A DNA stretch of 64,000 nucleotides. Source: Trichinella spiralis (lineage: Eukaryota; Nematoda; Enoplea; Trichinellida; Trichinellidae). Each line of letters starts with the position of its first letter. Within the stretch, counting starts at the first letter, position 1. The position numbers were made by a program, and so were the translations under genes. The DNA lies in contig CM012955.1 of assembly GCA_000181795.3 (NCBI GenBank), positions 3,505,716 to 3,569,715 on the forward strand, given 5' to 3'. The notes beneath the pieces were generated by a model. The model had not been told where the DNA came from. It was given only the letters and a program-made list of their open reading frames with translations, and searched no databases. Shown piece by piece: positions 50,200-62,906 of this stretch.

Positions 50200-51721
50200 G
50201 CTGATCAAGATGGACTTTTACAATTGATCAAGTAGCTGTTCTTTTTCGAACGAGCTGAACGTTTCTGTGGAAATTATGAATAATTTTTTTTTCAATTTCT
50301 GAAACATATCCGAAAATACTAATGAAGCGCGGATTTTTTGCTCCATTCTGGGCTAGTACTTAGTAGTAGTAGTAGTAAGTTTACAAGTTTCGAATTCGAC
50401 GTTTTCAAATACGCCAGTTTCCTATTTTATAAATAATGAACGAGTAATATCAGAATAAAATTTCTCGGTTAACAAATAGAACTGTACTAGGTTCTTGAAT
50501 GTTTTTGAAATTGAATAGTTTCAATTTTTAAAGTTTTGAACAACTGACAATACAAATCGTGCAGAAAACCTGTTTATGAATGTGAGTTTAAGAAACAAAA
50601 AATAGTTTCAGTCAATACTGAACAACGTTGCGTTTATTATTAGAAGCAATATTGTAGTGGAAAATTGAAAATCAAGATTCACAAAATATACAGTAATTGC
50701 AGTGAAGAAATTTGACAACATGAAAGTGATTTTGAAACAAAAAAACCCTGCTGGGTTTGATGAACAGAATTTTCACATTTTAAAGTTGAATAATATATTG
50801 CACATATCTGCCAGTTACGAGATGAATACAGATTGCACGATTGTTCATTTAGAATAAATATATTCTTTCCGTTTATTACAAGTCAATTTGTTCAAAAGTG
50901 GCCGAGTGGTTGGCTCACATTTCAGCGCTGAACAATTTGGATATGTTTGAAACAAAATTTTGCTTCAACTGCAGCTTCAAACAAGCCCGGGGTGAAGATG
51001 ATATCAGTCGAAATGGAGCAGTTCTGCTTTGTAGAACCAGCACACAGATCTGCTCATCTGTTTTGAAGTGTCAATTTTACGAAATTCAAAACAAAACATG
51101 TACATCAGAAAAATTAAAAACTGATGCCTTTGAACAATTTTCAAATATTCGACTAAATTGTTACCCTGATAAATTGGATAAAACGCTTTTGAAAGCAAGA
51201 CCAAAAAAAAACATGCAAAATTTCACGCGTAAAAGTAAAAGAAGAAACAAATTTCCATACCCAACGATGAACAATAATTGCGTATAAAGAAAATGTGAAA
51301 CTTCAACCGTTCAGCCGTTCAACCGAAAGATTTATGAAAAAAACAGAACGAAAAAAATTAAATCAAGTAAAACATATTCCTTTACTTTTGAAAAAATAAA
51401 AACAAAAACCATAAACACGGAGAATACTGTAAAAAAACAAGCAGGGTGTATTTCGAAGAATCAGAGGAAAAAACCGATCCATACAACTATGCATATATAT
51501 ATATATATATATATATTGATTGGGTTTACTTTTGTCGGCACTTGTGTACTGAGAATTGTCAAAAAAATGACAATTCCAAAGCATCCAAAACAGAAATACA
51601 AAAAAATAAAAACAAAAATTTATAAATATATTAATTGTAATCAATACAACGGATATTGCAATAATAGGTTGAGTGATTAAGTAAAAACAAACAAACCAAC
51701 TTTCAATCATATGTATTATTT

Positions 51722-51752
<31 letters not shown>

Positions 51753-52633
51753 TCACGGCGGAAAATTTGCACAACAAACCGTCCACCGTCGTCTTTTTAA
51801 AATAATTGTGGAAAACGTTATGAAGAAAAACTTGATAATCATAATGACCATATTTGATGCATTGCTGTACAATCGCAGATGTGTAAATAATTGTTTCCTT
51901 TTATCCGCAATAGAATGCTTCACAAACAAACAAACAAACAAACAAAAAATACATTCTATCTATAATACGTAAAAATTGCGTGTGCGCATGTGTATAGGAT
52001 GTGCATATTTTGCGTGTAAAATAATATATATATATATATATATATATCATCGTCACGTCGAAAATCAGAAAATTTGCAAAAAAATGAAAAGCAAAAATGT
52101 CACTTTATATTGTTTTCATAAAAAAAAAGAAATTAAAATGGAAAAAGACAAACAGTAAAAACAACAAACAATAAATAAATAAATAATAAGAATGATCGAT
52201 TGATTATTAATGATAAACAAGAGGTGAAATGATCATTTTTTTCCACACAATCAATCTCAAATCTGTGGCAGCAGAGAGCAGTGAAAAAAATGAAAACAAA
52301 AAGAAAAAAACATGCAATCAGTATGATGTCCAACAAAAAATAATTTCATACAGAATTAAAATGCAACTAAATAGTATACTGATAAATTATAAAAAAATAA
52401 TAGAAAAATAAATGAACGAAATGTCCACGCAGAGTGCGTAATGTTATGTTATGTTATGTTAAATTAGTACTACACACACAAATGATCGCTTGCTTGCTTG
52501 CTTGCTTGTGCATGTGCTTTTGTAATAATTAAATAAGTTGCTTGCTTGCTGTGGTGGTTGTTTTTTGTGTTTGTTTGTTTGTTTGTGTTTCCAAGCGTCG
52601 GCCATCGTGATGACCATGACCATGATGATATCA
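50200..52633. other. Intergenic with microsatellites, no supported gene
   Basis: Between the 5' end of the CEP295-like gene and the 3' end of p66. TA runs lie at about 51497-51516, 51722-51751 and 52024-52048, (TTATG)n at about 52442-52460, and (TTGC)n at about 52488-52507. A 129-codon plus frame at 50898-51287 begins with GTG and overlaps a tRNA-like relic; it was not called. Confidence 0.5.
50891..50964 (+). pseudogene. tRNA-like relic (decayed tRNA or tRNA-derived SINE head)
   Basis: TGGCCGAGTGG at 50899-50909 is a perfect match to the internal A box and resembles Ser/Leu tRNA D-arms, with GCC and GGC able to pair. GTTTGAAAC at about 50945-50953 is a degraded B box at tRNA-like spacing. 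CAAAA (50893-50897) can pair with TTTTG (50958-50962) as an acceptor stem. The anticodon stem is not formed, so it is not a working tRNA. Confidence 0.4.
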
Positions 52634-55600
52634 TCATTTCCATTTCTGTTGACGAGGCATCATTTCAAAAAATATCTGCCGCTGCAAAGCGGCGGCTGCG
52701 TTTCGTTGCTGCTGTTGCAGCTGTTTGAGGAAGTCTCGGGGCAAATTTTGCATCCAATTCGGAGGCAAGCCGGCAGCGGCCACGGCCGCCGCCGCAGCCG
52801 CGGCTGCCGGGAAACGACTGGCCATCAAAGGGTTCCAGCCGACGCCCATCATCTGAGGGTTGAAGCCCAGTGGTAAATTCGCCAACGGGTTGTACGAGCC
52901 GGCCAAATTGCCGGCGGCAGCCGCCGCGGCCGCGGCCACGCTGGCGTTCCGTATAGCGCTGCTGATCGACTCGGATATGGCGTCATTGGCGCTGGTCGGG
53001 GCATACGACGACGGACCGCCAACCAATTTGTTGCTATTGTTGGCACTGCCAACTGTGTTGTTGTTGTTGTTGTGGGTGGTGGTGGGAGTGGTGGGATTGG
53101 TAGTTGGGCCGACGCCGGTGAAGCCACCGACCGTTGGCGTGCCGTGCGAATTCATGGTCACGTTGCCGGCGACACTGGGAGTTGTACCACCAACGTTCGG
53201 TGGTGGAACAACGCCAGGGTTCAAACCGCCCACGCCAGCACCGACACCGCCGCCCATGCCGGTGGTATTCAACACGGGCGACATGGAAGCCGCCGCCGCC
53301 GACTGCAAGTTCATCAACGAAGACATGACAAACGAACCGTCCTGTATTTGGCGGTCAATCTCCTGTTCTTGTTGCAAGGCGCGCATGAAAGCCTGCTTGA
53401 GGCGGCTCGTGTGTTCGGCTTTGAGCAGCTTACGCTGGTTGGTGCGAATGCACTGTTCGCAAGTAATGCTGCCGAGGTGGATCTTCCAGCAGGGCGTGAA
53501 GTCGACAAGACACTGCGAGCAGCGGAACGGGGTCTGCACTTTGGACTTTTGGAAAGGAAGTCGCGTGATGGGGGTCATGTCTACCGGCTCGGCATTTTCC
53601 TTCTCTTTTGGCGATGTCGGCGAGAGCTTACCGTGCCGCTCTTTGATCGCCATCACGCGCTGGACCACCTCGTCCAAACCGAGCAAGTACAAAAAGTCGG
53701 GCTGGTTGGGATTCGGGATGAAATCCATTTCCGGCGGCGGCGGCTTGGGCGGCGGTATCTGAAGCAGGGTCTTTTCGAGCTGTTTGCGCAAGGCGAGCTT
53801 GGCCGCGGCGCTGCGCTGGGCCGGCGTTTGGCCGCTGTCAACGAAGCCGGCCTGCTTGGCAGCCTGAGCGGCCGCTGCCTGGGCGGCGGCCTGCGCTGCC
53901 GGCATGCCCTTTCCCTGAACACCGGCAACGCCGGAAGCCGGGTGCTTGGACGCGGACGGACCGAACTGACCGCCGGGTCCCGCGAAATTCGGCACGCCCT
54001 TGGCGCCTCTGCCGACCATTTCCATGGGACAGCCGTTCTTCTGCATCGCCGCCGCCGCGGCAGCAGCAGCGGCGGCCGCGGCCGCTGCGGTCGAATGGCC
54101 TGATTTGAAATTAGCCGGTGTGGCCACGGGTGGACAATAAGCCGACGGTCTGCCGGCGCCCCCCTGCAGTTCGTAACCCGGTACACGGCCCATGGCTACC
54201 ATCGGCTGGCTGAACTGAGAATAGACCTGTCAAAATGTCAAAAACAACGTCAACTGCAAAACTGTCGCACATCGAACACAAAACACCGGGCTACAATATT
54301 CCAAAAGCAAAAGCAAAAGCAAGGCTTATCTATCTGCGGAAGCATTTTCCACAAACTAGCTGTACAATAAATAATAATAATGCACCAAAAACAACCAAAC
54401 ATACAACAACAATAACAACAACGACAAAACATTCCACCGGTGTTAATTGGGTATTTTTTCTTCTCTCTTTTCACCAAATCGTCAACCGAATATCAATCAC
54501 CACAATTTTTAAAAGTAACAATTAACGATCAAAATTAATAATAAATTCAAAAAAAAAATTCTTTCTTCAAATTGGTTGCGCATTTTACAACCACGTTCAG
54601 TATGATTCACGCTGGCTTCAACGGCTGGCTATGCTGATACACTGACAACTGGAGGAAAATTGCAAAACTGAATAGCTAGCTATGGGGTTATTATTATCAT
54701 ATAAAAAACAAAATTAATCACCCCACCCCCAATCTGTCCATTTCTTCATCACTGCTCACTTTGGTTGGATGTTCTCCTCCACCCTGTGCCGTTGAAAAAT
54801 ACAAAGAAACCAGCCTCACCCGTTCATCGGATAGAAATGTACAAATTTGAACAATCAATAAGGTCGAATAATAATGACGATGATGATTCACAATTGTTGA
54901 ATTGAAATGATAATCGATTGTTTTCTTTTTTTTTCCGGAATTTTCATAAATTTCTCAATAATTTTTCTTCAACTAGCTGCTAATGGGTATGAAGAATATG
55001 ATAGCGAAATTCAACACTGGCTTACTTGGTCTGCTTTTCGTTTTCGACAGTGAACAATTTCTGGAAAACCGACCAACGACCACGATGACGACGACATTCG
55101 TGAACAGAAAATTTTCCAATTGAACAACAAAATGCGAATCTATCAACTCTGCTGTATCAAGCGACTGGCGATTCAACGCCGAACAAAATGAGAATACAGC
55201 GACCCAGCAGCAGCAGCAGCAGTATAGCAATGAAAAATAACATGTCCAAGCAAACAAAACTACCCACCAATAGTAGTAGTAGTAGTATTACTATTTTCCC
55301 ATATGTGTGCACGCATATATAAATGTGTATATATATACGTATAATCTATAGTGTTACATTGAACTGTGACAAAGCAATGGCAATTGAAACAAATCGTGTA
55401 AACACTGAGAAAAAATATTTCTTCTTTTTTTTCGCTTAAGCTTTTTCATTCCAACTTTCACAACATATGGAAAAAAAATTTTCCTTTCACAGAAATTCGT
55501 AAAATTGCAAAAAAATTGTTGCCTATTTTTTTCTTCTTTTCGATAACTGAGCTCATTGTTGTTCACAAATTACATTCTGCATCAACTAAAGTGAAAAAAA

Positions 55601-58600
55601 CCAAAAAGGAGACAAAAAATATTCCAAATATACACATTATACAAATTTCATTTTTGTAAATTGTATCTTATGACTACTGCAGCTGCTGCTGGTGCTTTTT
55701 CTCATTTTGTCGTTCACTTTTGCACAGCACACAGATACATGTGTTGAGATGATTTTTATCAAACTGAAGTTGAAGTTAGTTGGAATTCATCTCTTATCCT
55801 TTTTTTTCTCTCTCCTTTCCTCCTCCCCCTAATGTTAAAGTCGGTAAGTCGAAATTTTGATTTAGCTTTTTTCCGCTTTTCTATCAAAACATCATACACA
55901 TATATACAACACACAACACCACAACTAACCCATTTCTGGGTTCACACGTTAGGCTCCTCCGTTCTGTTTATTTCAAATTAATTATAATTTTAAGAAGCGC
56001 TCGTCAATCGGCAATGTAGTCCAATTGTCGAGCTAATACAGTATACATATATTTTTATTATTAATACTCAATCGTTCTAATATAATTTCACCCAAATCAG
56101 GGGAAAGGAATGCTGCAAAATGCTTCAAACTGTAAGTATTCCATGCACCCAATACATACACTATCGTCAGGATATCCTCCCCAAAATAATACCTGTATAA
56201 AACCAAACAAAAAAGATAATTTAAAATAATCGAACATGCAAAATACCTTGACAGGTAATTGTTGACTGAGGTGCATTCTCTTCAAGATGACGAGTCGTGC
56301 TTCTTCGGCACGTAACAAGCTCCGCAATTCGTTCAACATTTTTTCCCGTTCAATCCTCACTTCATCACTCAGTTCACTCGTTTTAAACTGAAAAAAAAAA
56401 CAAAAATAAGAACATATATTTCCAAAAACAACAGTATCTATGTATAGGGATGTGTATATGTGATTACTATCATTACTTTAATGTACTGAGCGCGCAACGC
56501 TTCTACTTCACTTGGGTGCAATGCTGAGACTTCACTGTCATCTGACAACACTACCACCTCACCGTCGTCCTCTTCTTGTATAACAAAGTGACAATCCGAA
56601 GGATCTGGTAACGTTTCAATTACAAGTCTGCGTTTCTTTTTCGGCTTTGATGACCAATCATTTTCCAAATTGGACCTCTGTGTAAATGGAAATGAAAATG
56701 AACTTGAAAATTTGAATTATTAAAAAAGAAATCAACACTCACAACATTTCCAACATGAAGGCCAGTTTCGTCGTCGTAGTCCATTTCCAAACCATCGCCC
56801 GTATAGTTATCACCTTCGAGTACATCTCTGAATTCACCACGCATGCGCTCCTGAGCCCGTTTGGCGCTAGCACGCTGGCTTCTCCTGAGCAATCCCGGCG
56901 ACGGCACGCCTTCTTTCGGCACTGCCGTATCGGCAACTTCTTCTCCTGGCGTTTCGGGACTCTTCGAATCTTCGCCCGAATTTGCCGTTGTCGGTTCTGC
57001 ATTATTCCTCTGTTCCGCATCGTTCTCTTCTCCACTAACCTCCCTCGACGAATTATTATCATTATTATTCTCCTCTACATCGTCGTCATTACTATTATTA
57101 TTATTATTATTATTGTCGTCTGCATTATCCTTTTCTTCTACTATAGTCAACTGAAACGAAAAAAAATTCATTTAATTTGCAACAGAACACAATAATTTCC
57201 AGCAACAACAAAAACAACAATCAACCAATCACCTAATTAACTATTTGCATATTATTCTCTTATTTCCAATATTACTTGGCGCGTCTCTCTATTCTGACAA
57301 GTTCAAATCATGAGCTCTGCTTGCATTGGGCAAAAGTAAATTTAAAAAAGAAAAAAAAACTTAACAGCAACGCAAAACCCAATAAAAGACAGACTCTGCA
57401 CTAGTATAATTTAAAAAAAAATATTGCAAATTCGAGCCTCAGAAAAATGCCGCCTGTGAAAAAGCACGCCATTTGCACACTTTGCCGTATTTTTTCTTTT
57501 GTAAAATCCACGCGTTGCATTTCATCGCTCACACACAATGCGCACAAATAGTTTCTCCTTTTGTTAAATTAACACAACACAATAGAAATGCAAAAAAGAA
57601 ATCATTATTCCACTGAACACACGAATTCGTTGTTGTTTTATACATGAAATTATATTAATCCTTTTCTTCTTCTTTATTAATATGAATTAATTTTAAAAAA
57701 AAATTTCCGTTCAAATCTAGTAACATTTGACGAGCCAACCACGCTTGGTTCCGCATTCTTGCAAATAATAAATCAACTAGCAGCAAATCGCTTTGCAAAA
57801 ATGGTTCACAAAATCTGGCCAACCAAATCGTCGTCGTCGGCGGCAGCAGCAGCAGAAACAAGCTTTCCCATCGTGACACGCTTGTATGCAATTTCTAGCC
57901 ATTTCTCTCTCTCTCTCTCTCTCTCTCGTCCCTCGGGCAAAAAAAGTACAATAATACAACACTACACTTTCCATAACTAGCCTGGCCTCGTTGTTAGCCA
58001 CATCCACAAACAAACAGAAACATGATCCTATTATTATTATTATTAATTATCGACATATCTTTCTCCACGTTTTGTCCTCCTGAAAACTCTGTTTAGCAAC
58101 AACAACAACAACAACAACAACAGCGTATCAATTTTCCAATCTTTTCCACATGCTTTTTCCATAAAAAAAATTTTTTCTCTTCTCTCATCATGTTGTCAGT
58201 TTAGAAAGAAAAATTTCAACCACAATACGGCATACTGTGATAGATGGTCATTTGACAGAATAAAATAGCATAAAAAGCAGCAGGGTAGAATAAATATAAT
58301 AAATGACATTCTTGTTCGTCGTTCTCTTCTTCCCAACCGGACCAAACCGGAAGCCTAGTTCACCAATTAAAAGAGCAGCAAACGTTGGCCGACATCAGCG
58401 CCCTCAGACGAGCAAATTAACCGCAAGCTTGCATTCCATAACGCTAGCAGCTAAACACTACTTATCAAAACAGGCCGAAAGTTGAAAAGTCATGAACATA
58501 ATTATGCTATTATGTACATGAACTTGCATTCTCATTTCCAAGATGAGTCTTTGTTCCACTAAAATAAGCAAGCTTCCCAACAAAAGATAATGACAAATAA

Positions 58601-59772
58601 ATAAAATTCATCAAAAAAGCAAAAGAAATCAATGTCTCAGAAAAGATGACAAAACAAAACTGCTTTCATGAACCGAAAAACACACACATATATAAATATA
58701 TATATAATAAAATTGAACACGTCAAGGCCAATTTTTCAGCAGCACACTTTTCAATAGTGCGGTCGAAATCGATCAGTAGCAAGTCGATGAAGCTGAGCTT
58801 ATTTTTTACAAGAAAGCAAAAAAACAAAACAAAACAAAAAACGGATTGGTAAAAAAAAGAGATGCACTTTGACGTTTCTCCCCAATGGTCGAAATGCACG
58901 AAACGTGAGAGACAGAGAGAAGAAGAGAGATGAAAAATGTGAAAAGAACCGGCGCACGGCCGGCGGCCGGCCTGCTTGCCTGCCGGCCGTGTGTTTGTCT
59001 GTGTTGAAAAAGCTCGCGGCGGCGAGCCGAGCGTGAAATGCAGTCGCCCGACAAACGCTAGCTAATAAACCAAACAACCGCACTGACGTCGTAGGCGTTG
59101 CTTGCTTGCCTGCTTGCTTGTGCGAAGTGGAAGAAATCAAACCGTCCACTGCTGGCTGTCAACAAACACAACTGAAACTAGCAACACAACCGCAATAGCA
59201 AAACTAGCTGTTGATAGACACACACAAAAAATGAAAAATATAAATTAATGTTGAAAAGGATATATTAAAGGGAAAAAAAATTATTTTTTTAATGCATTCT
59301 TTAATATCTCTGAAACGTAATCAGCAAGGAAGGGTAAAAACACACAAAGCAAAGCTCCATGATAATCTCGCATAACTGAATCACACCAGTGTGTTGTGTT
59401 AGTGTGCTATGAAAGCAAACAACGCCACTGTGTGAGTAGTATGTAAGCCTTGGGCAGAAGGGGCAGAAAATCAGCCAATCAGGCGATGAAATAGCAACGC
59501 TTTTTCTCATTTCAAATTTAAAAAAATATTCAAATCGAAAATTTGACAAAATACAGTAAGCTACTCTCTTTCTCGCTCTCCCTTAGACATACACACACAA
59601 AATAACAACAACAACAATTGATGACTGAATGCGCGCGCTGCAAAGATTCCCAGCGTTGCATATTGGTAGAACAAAATCGCGCCAAATTTACCTGATCTGC
59701 AGAAGGCTCTGCTACTGCAACAACACTATCCACTTCTGATTCTTCTGCCAATGGGACAGCAACAGCGTCCAT
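52634..59772 (-). CDS. GATAD2: Transcriptional repressor p66 (GATAD2), NuRD complex subunit
   Basis: Five exons, all phase 0: 59692-59772, 56743-57150, 56477-56677, 56247-56387, 52634-54226, giving 807 residues. The first exons are acidic and low-complexity, with an Asn run. Exon 3 has a basic patch (KPKKKRR) and VVVLSDDSE, which resembles a SUMO-interacting motif. Exon 4 (residues 231-277) holds the CR1 helix (LNELRSLLRAEEARLVILKRM), which in p66 pairs with MBD2/3. The last exon has alanine runs, then AAAKLALRKQLEKTLLQIP (about 417), then a GATA-type zinc finger C-x2-C-x16-C-x2-C (about 513-536) followed by EHTSRLKQAFMRALQQEQEI. It ends in MPRQQKWK, like the family's C-terminus. p66 bridges MBD and CHD parts of the nucleosome remodelling and deacetylase complex in the nucleus. 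The last exon is far richer in G+C than everything around it. Introns of about 2 and 2.5 kb hold no other gene I can support. Confidence 0.92.
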
Positions 59773-60863
59773 AACTGACTACCAACGGAACTTCGACCCG
59801 ATGGAGACAAGACGCCAAAGAACCGACTGTTCTACAGTATACTACTGGTACATGAACCAAGTTTATGTGAACCTCAGGTAACACAAGCACAAAATCTACT
59901 TTAAATTACATTCCTGATAATAATAGAACAAAACAAATGCTTTGGAGAAATACAATTGTTTTTTTTATAATTTGTATTATTTTTAATTATTTAATGAAAT
60001 GACAATTAATTTTTTTTTCACAAGTAAACAACCTCATTTGACCCACTTTTGATCTATTACCTGAGGAAATTGTTTGCACTGGTGACTTGACGCTTTTATG
60101 TTGAACGATAAAATAATAGCTGAAGGCTTTGTTCGCAAAATTCTTCCTGAATATTTCAGAAACACAATACAGAACTCAAATTCTACTGTATATGCGTGCA
60201 TAGATTTTCAAAAGATGGATAACCGTTGAAAATTGTCAAACGTTAAACAGAAATTCTCTTTTCTATTGAACAAATCAATAACAATAATAACCTTTCGCGA
60301 GAGCACTAATTTGCCAAAAAGCATTCTTGTTGTTGTTGTTGTTGCTGTTGAAATTACTTTATTTTATTGAAACAATTCTTTTATTAAATTAATTTCTGCT
60401 TTTATTTAACATTTTATATTTACTATTATTATGATGCTGTTGTTTTTAATCAACTTTAAATAATTCCATTTTGAAATACATTGAAACAACTCAAATCAAT
60501 CTGTTTGAGTGGAAAATGCGAATAAATTTTTTTTTATTCAACTATCTTCGTAGGTACTTAGAAGTGTTTTATTGAAATTTTCATTGCTGGTCATTCATTC
60601 AAAGCTTGCATTCACCGCATGCCAATTATATTTAACCTCTGTGATTATTTGCAAAAACTTTCACATCAAACAAAAATATTCGACATTTCAAAATTAAATA
60701 CCATTTTGCAAGTATGATGACAATATTACACTGCAAAACAGTTTTTCGTTATTGCAATTGAAATTTGCTAGATGTCAGCAATGCGCGACTATAATCAAAC
60801 AACAATTTCATTAACACAGCCAGCAGGTAATTTATTGACATTTATTCTGAACAAATTCGTAAT
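59773..60863. other. Intergenic, p66 upstream region
   Basis: About 1.1 kb between p66 (5' end) and the H2A-like gene (3' end), both on the minus strand. AT-rich, with a (TTG)n run near 60330. No gene was seen. Confidence 0.5.
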
Positions 60864-61582
60864 TTAATCGTAAACAAGCAATATGCATTTACGTATCACT
60901 TTTGACTGCGACGATGACGTGCTTGATACATCATCTAAAAATATAAGAGTTTAATAAAATTTAAATTGGAAAAACTGAACAACAATACGATCGAAACAAT
61001 TACAAATACAAGCCAAGTACCTTCAACTTCACCATGCGCGATGTACACTGTTTTTTCTGCAGTAGATTCTTCAAAATGTTTTGATTCGAACAATAATCTC
61101 AATTCTTCGTCAGTCGACAGTGCCGCTGCCATAGCCCATGGATCAATTCGACTCCGTTTCAATTTCTTTGCGGCAGTTCCACTGATATCTACTAATTCAG
61201 CGAGCAAATATTCCAAAACGGCAGATAAGTAAACAGCAGCACCAGCGGACACTGACAACTCGGGAAACCTGTCTTGAACAACGTCTTGAATTACTTCATA
61301 TGGAATAATAAAATCGCCATCTTCATTGCTTTCAATTTCGCTGGCTGGATTATGAAACTCATTCGTATGTGGGATCATTTCTGGGTCCACTTCAGCACGA
61401 ACACGTTCAGGAAACTTTCTGCAAAAAACTGAAGAAGAGTTTTCACCATATTCACTGTTGATGCTTTCCATGTAAACAACGTCGTCAATTTTTCGTCGAC
61501 AAACTCTGCACCGATTGCTTCGTTTTGAACTGCTATTCACTGGAAATAGTGAATTAAACAAATTTTAAATTAACACACCCAT
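60864..61582 (-). CDS. Divergent histone H2A-fold protein with acidic N-terminal extension
   Basis: Exons 61579-61582 (ATG plus one base), 61021-61539 and 60864-60934, phases 1 and 1, giving 197 residues. Residues about 85-165 follow the H2A fold in order: helix 1 (IPYEVIQDVVQDRFPEL), the H2A signature in altered form (SAGAAVYLSAVLEYLLAEL), RSRIDPWAMAAA, then DEELRLLF. The positions that form the nucleosome acidic patch (E in LEYL, the E in AEL, DEE) are kept. Instead of the basic tail there is an N-terminus of about 85 residues with CRVC, a later FC, and many Glu/Asp/Ser. A serine-rich tail follows. Canonical H2A genes are intronless and much shorter, so this is a variant. The 4-base first exon with a 39-bp intron is the weakest part; an internal ATG at codon 24 is the alternative start. 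It likely acts in chromatin; partner and role are unknown. Confidence 0.75.
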
Positions 61583-62472
61583 GCTTGTGTTACAGATTGT
61601 CTTAAAATCAACAAATTCAACTCACTTTTAATTCATCAACCGGATGAAAATAATAAACTATTTTTTCAACCAAAAGCTTCAGTGAGAAGTTTCAAAATAT
61701 TCTAACCAAACCAACAGTACTCCTTTAAAGACAAGCAAGATAATACAGTATACTGAAGATATTGATTCATTTTAAAATAAATACATTTTACTGAAAGTTA
61801 ATTGAAAAATGTTAATCTTTGACTATTTCCTAAATTTTAAATTTATATAAAACATTTTATAATGACTTTTAACGCATAATTATCATTTTCAATAATTAAT
61901 CAATTTTTGTATTGCTTAGCTATGATTTATTTATTTTTAAAAAGATTTATTTTTAATTTTTATAAAAATTGCACTAATTTTGAACATTTATTGTTTTATC
62001 TAATGCATTCTATGAAGGAATTTGTAGTCCATGAACGATTCATTATCATGTTCATCACTGCATTATCAGCTTTTTATCACTGGTTGGAAACTTGTAAAAT
62101 AATAGCAATTTACAAAATGGAAAATGTATCACATTGGAAAAGTATGTATAAAAAATGTTTTTCAAATATATTTTACTTTTAAATTCTAGGAAGGCAATGT
62201 CTGCTTCAATGATTTACATTTATCATTTGCATATCATGGGCATTTACATTGTAAATTTACCCTTAGTCACTATGATAAAGTTTCATTTCGATATAATAGT
62301 AATATACGTAGAATGAAAAATGTTCATTTATTTATACTGTAAAACTTTTTAAAGAATATTTTTCTAAATTACTCGAACATGAAAAAGAATCTGAAGAAGC
62401 GTGAGCTGTCGTATCAGTTGCTAATTATAACCAAACACAACAAGGCTGATGATGTTCAAATGGTGTAGCTTA
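61583..62472. other. Intergenic, AT-rich
   Basis: About 0.9 kb between the H2A-like gene (5' end) and the 62473-62906 gene (3' end). The 91-codon plus frame at 61907-62182 is rich in Phe/Ile/Lys, as AT-rich DNA gives by chance, and was not called. Confidence 0.5.
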
Positions 62473-62906
62473 TTAATTAATAGCTTTTGCAACGGAAGAG
62501 TTTTTCATCTGGATGCCCGTTGCCGAGGGAAAAATTTCAACGACAGTCTGCTTTTTGCGTATGTCGAATGTCGGCGTTGGATGGGTGATTTGAGAAATTT
62601 CGCCTCGGTCGGTTTTCAATTGCTTCGAGTTTTCGATTTCTGCACTTTGAAAATTGGAATAAGAATTCTCAAATTTTTCCCGGCCAACGAATTCACTGAA
62701 CGCGATGTAAACTCCACTATATTCTATTTCCAAAGTATTTTCTCACCTCGGAAGCTGGCTAGTAAAAAGCCAATTTCTTCAACAGCAATTATCCGACGTC
62801 GTTTCTTCTTTTCGGCTGTAAAATAAGCAACGAATGTTTCGTGCCAGATGGTCACCGGGCAACATTTTGGGATTCCATAGGCGAAGAACACATTTTTCAA
62901 ATCCAT
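62473..62906 (-). CDS. Small protein of about 108 residues, unrecognised
   Basis: Two exons, 62747-62906 and 62473-62639, joined at phase 1 through a 107-bp intron (GTGAG ... GCAG). The first exon encodes aromatic- and hydrophobic-rich sequence, then AEKKKRRRIIAVEEIGFLL. The second is polar (KTDRGEISQITHPTPTFDIR), ending SSVAKAIN. A 125-codon plus-strand frame covers the same ground (62449-62826), but its Cys/Trp/Phe/Arg-heavy translation looks like the antisense of a charged protein, so I prefer the minus strand. A second acceptor only 23 bp after the donor would also keep frame. No family was recognised, and no signal peptide or membrane span was found. Confidence 0.45.

Noticed and set aside
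50898-51287. 129-codon plus-strand frame
   Set aside because: Begins at GTG within a tRNA-like relic, and the composition after that is erratic. No support for translation.
52860-54103. Plus-strand open frames of 300 and 343 codons
   Set aside because: They lie antisense to the p66 last exon and arise from its high GC content. The minus strand carries the recognisable p66 domains.
56097-56190. Alternative short 3' exon for p66 after exon 56247-56387
   Set aside because: An acceptor and stop exist (frame ending FCSIPFP), but the joined peptide is unlike p66, and the 54226 exon fits the family exactly.
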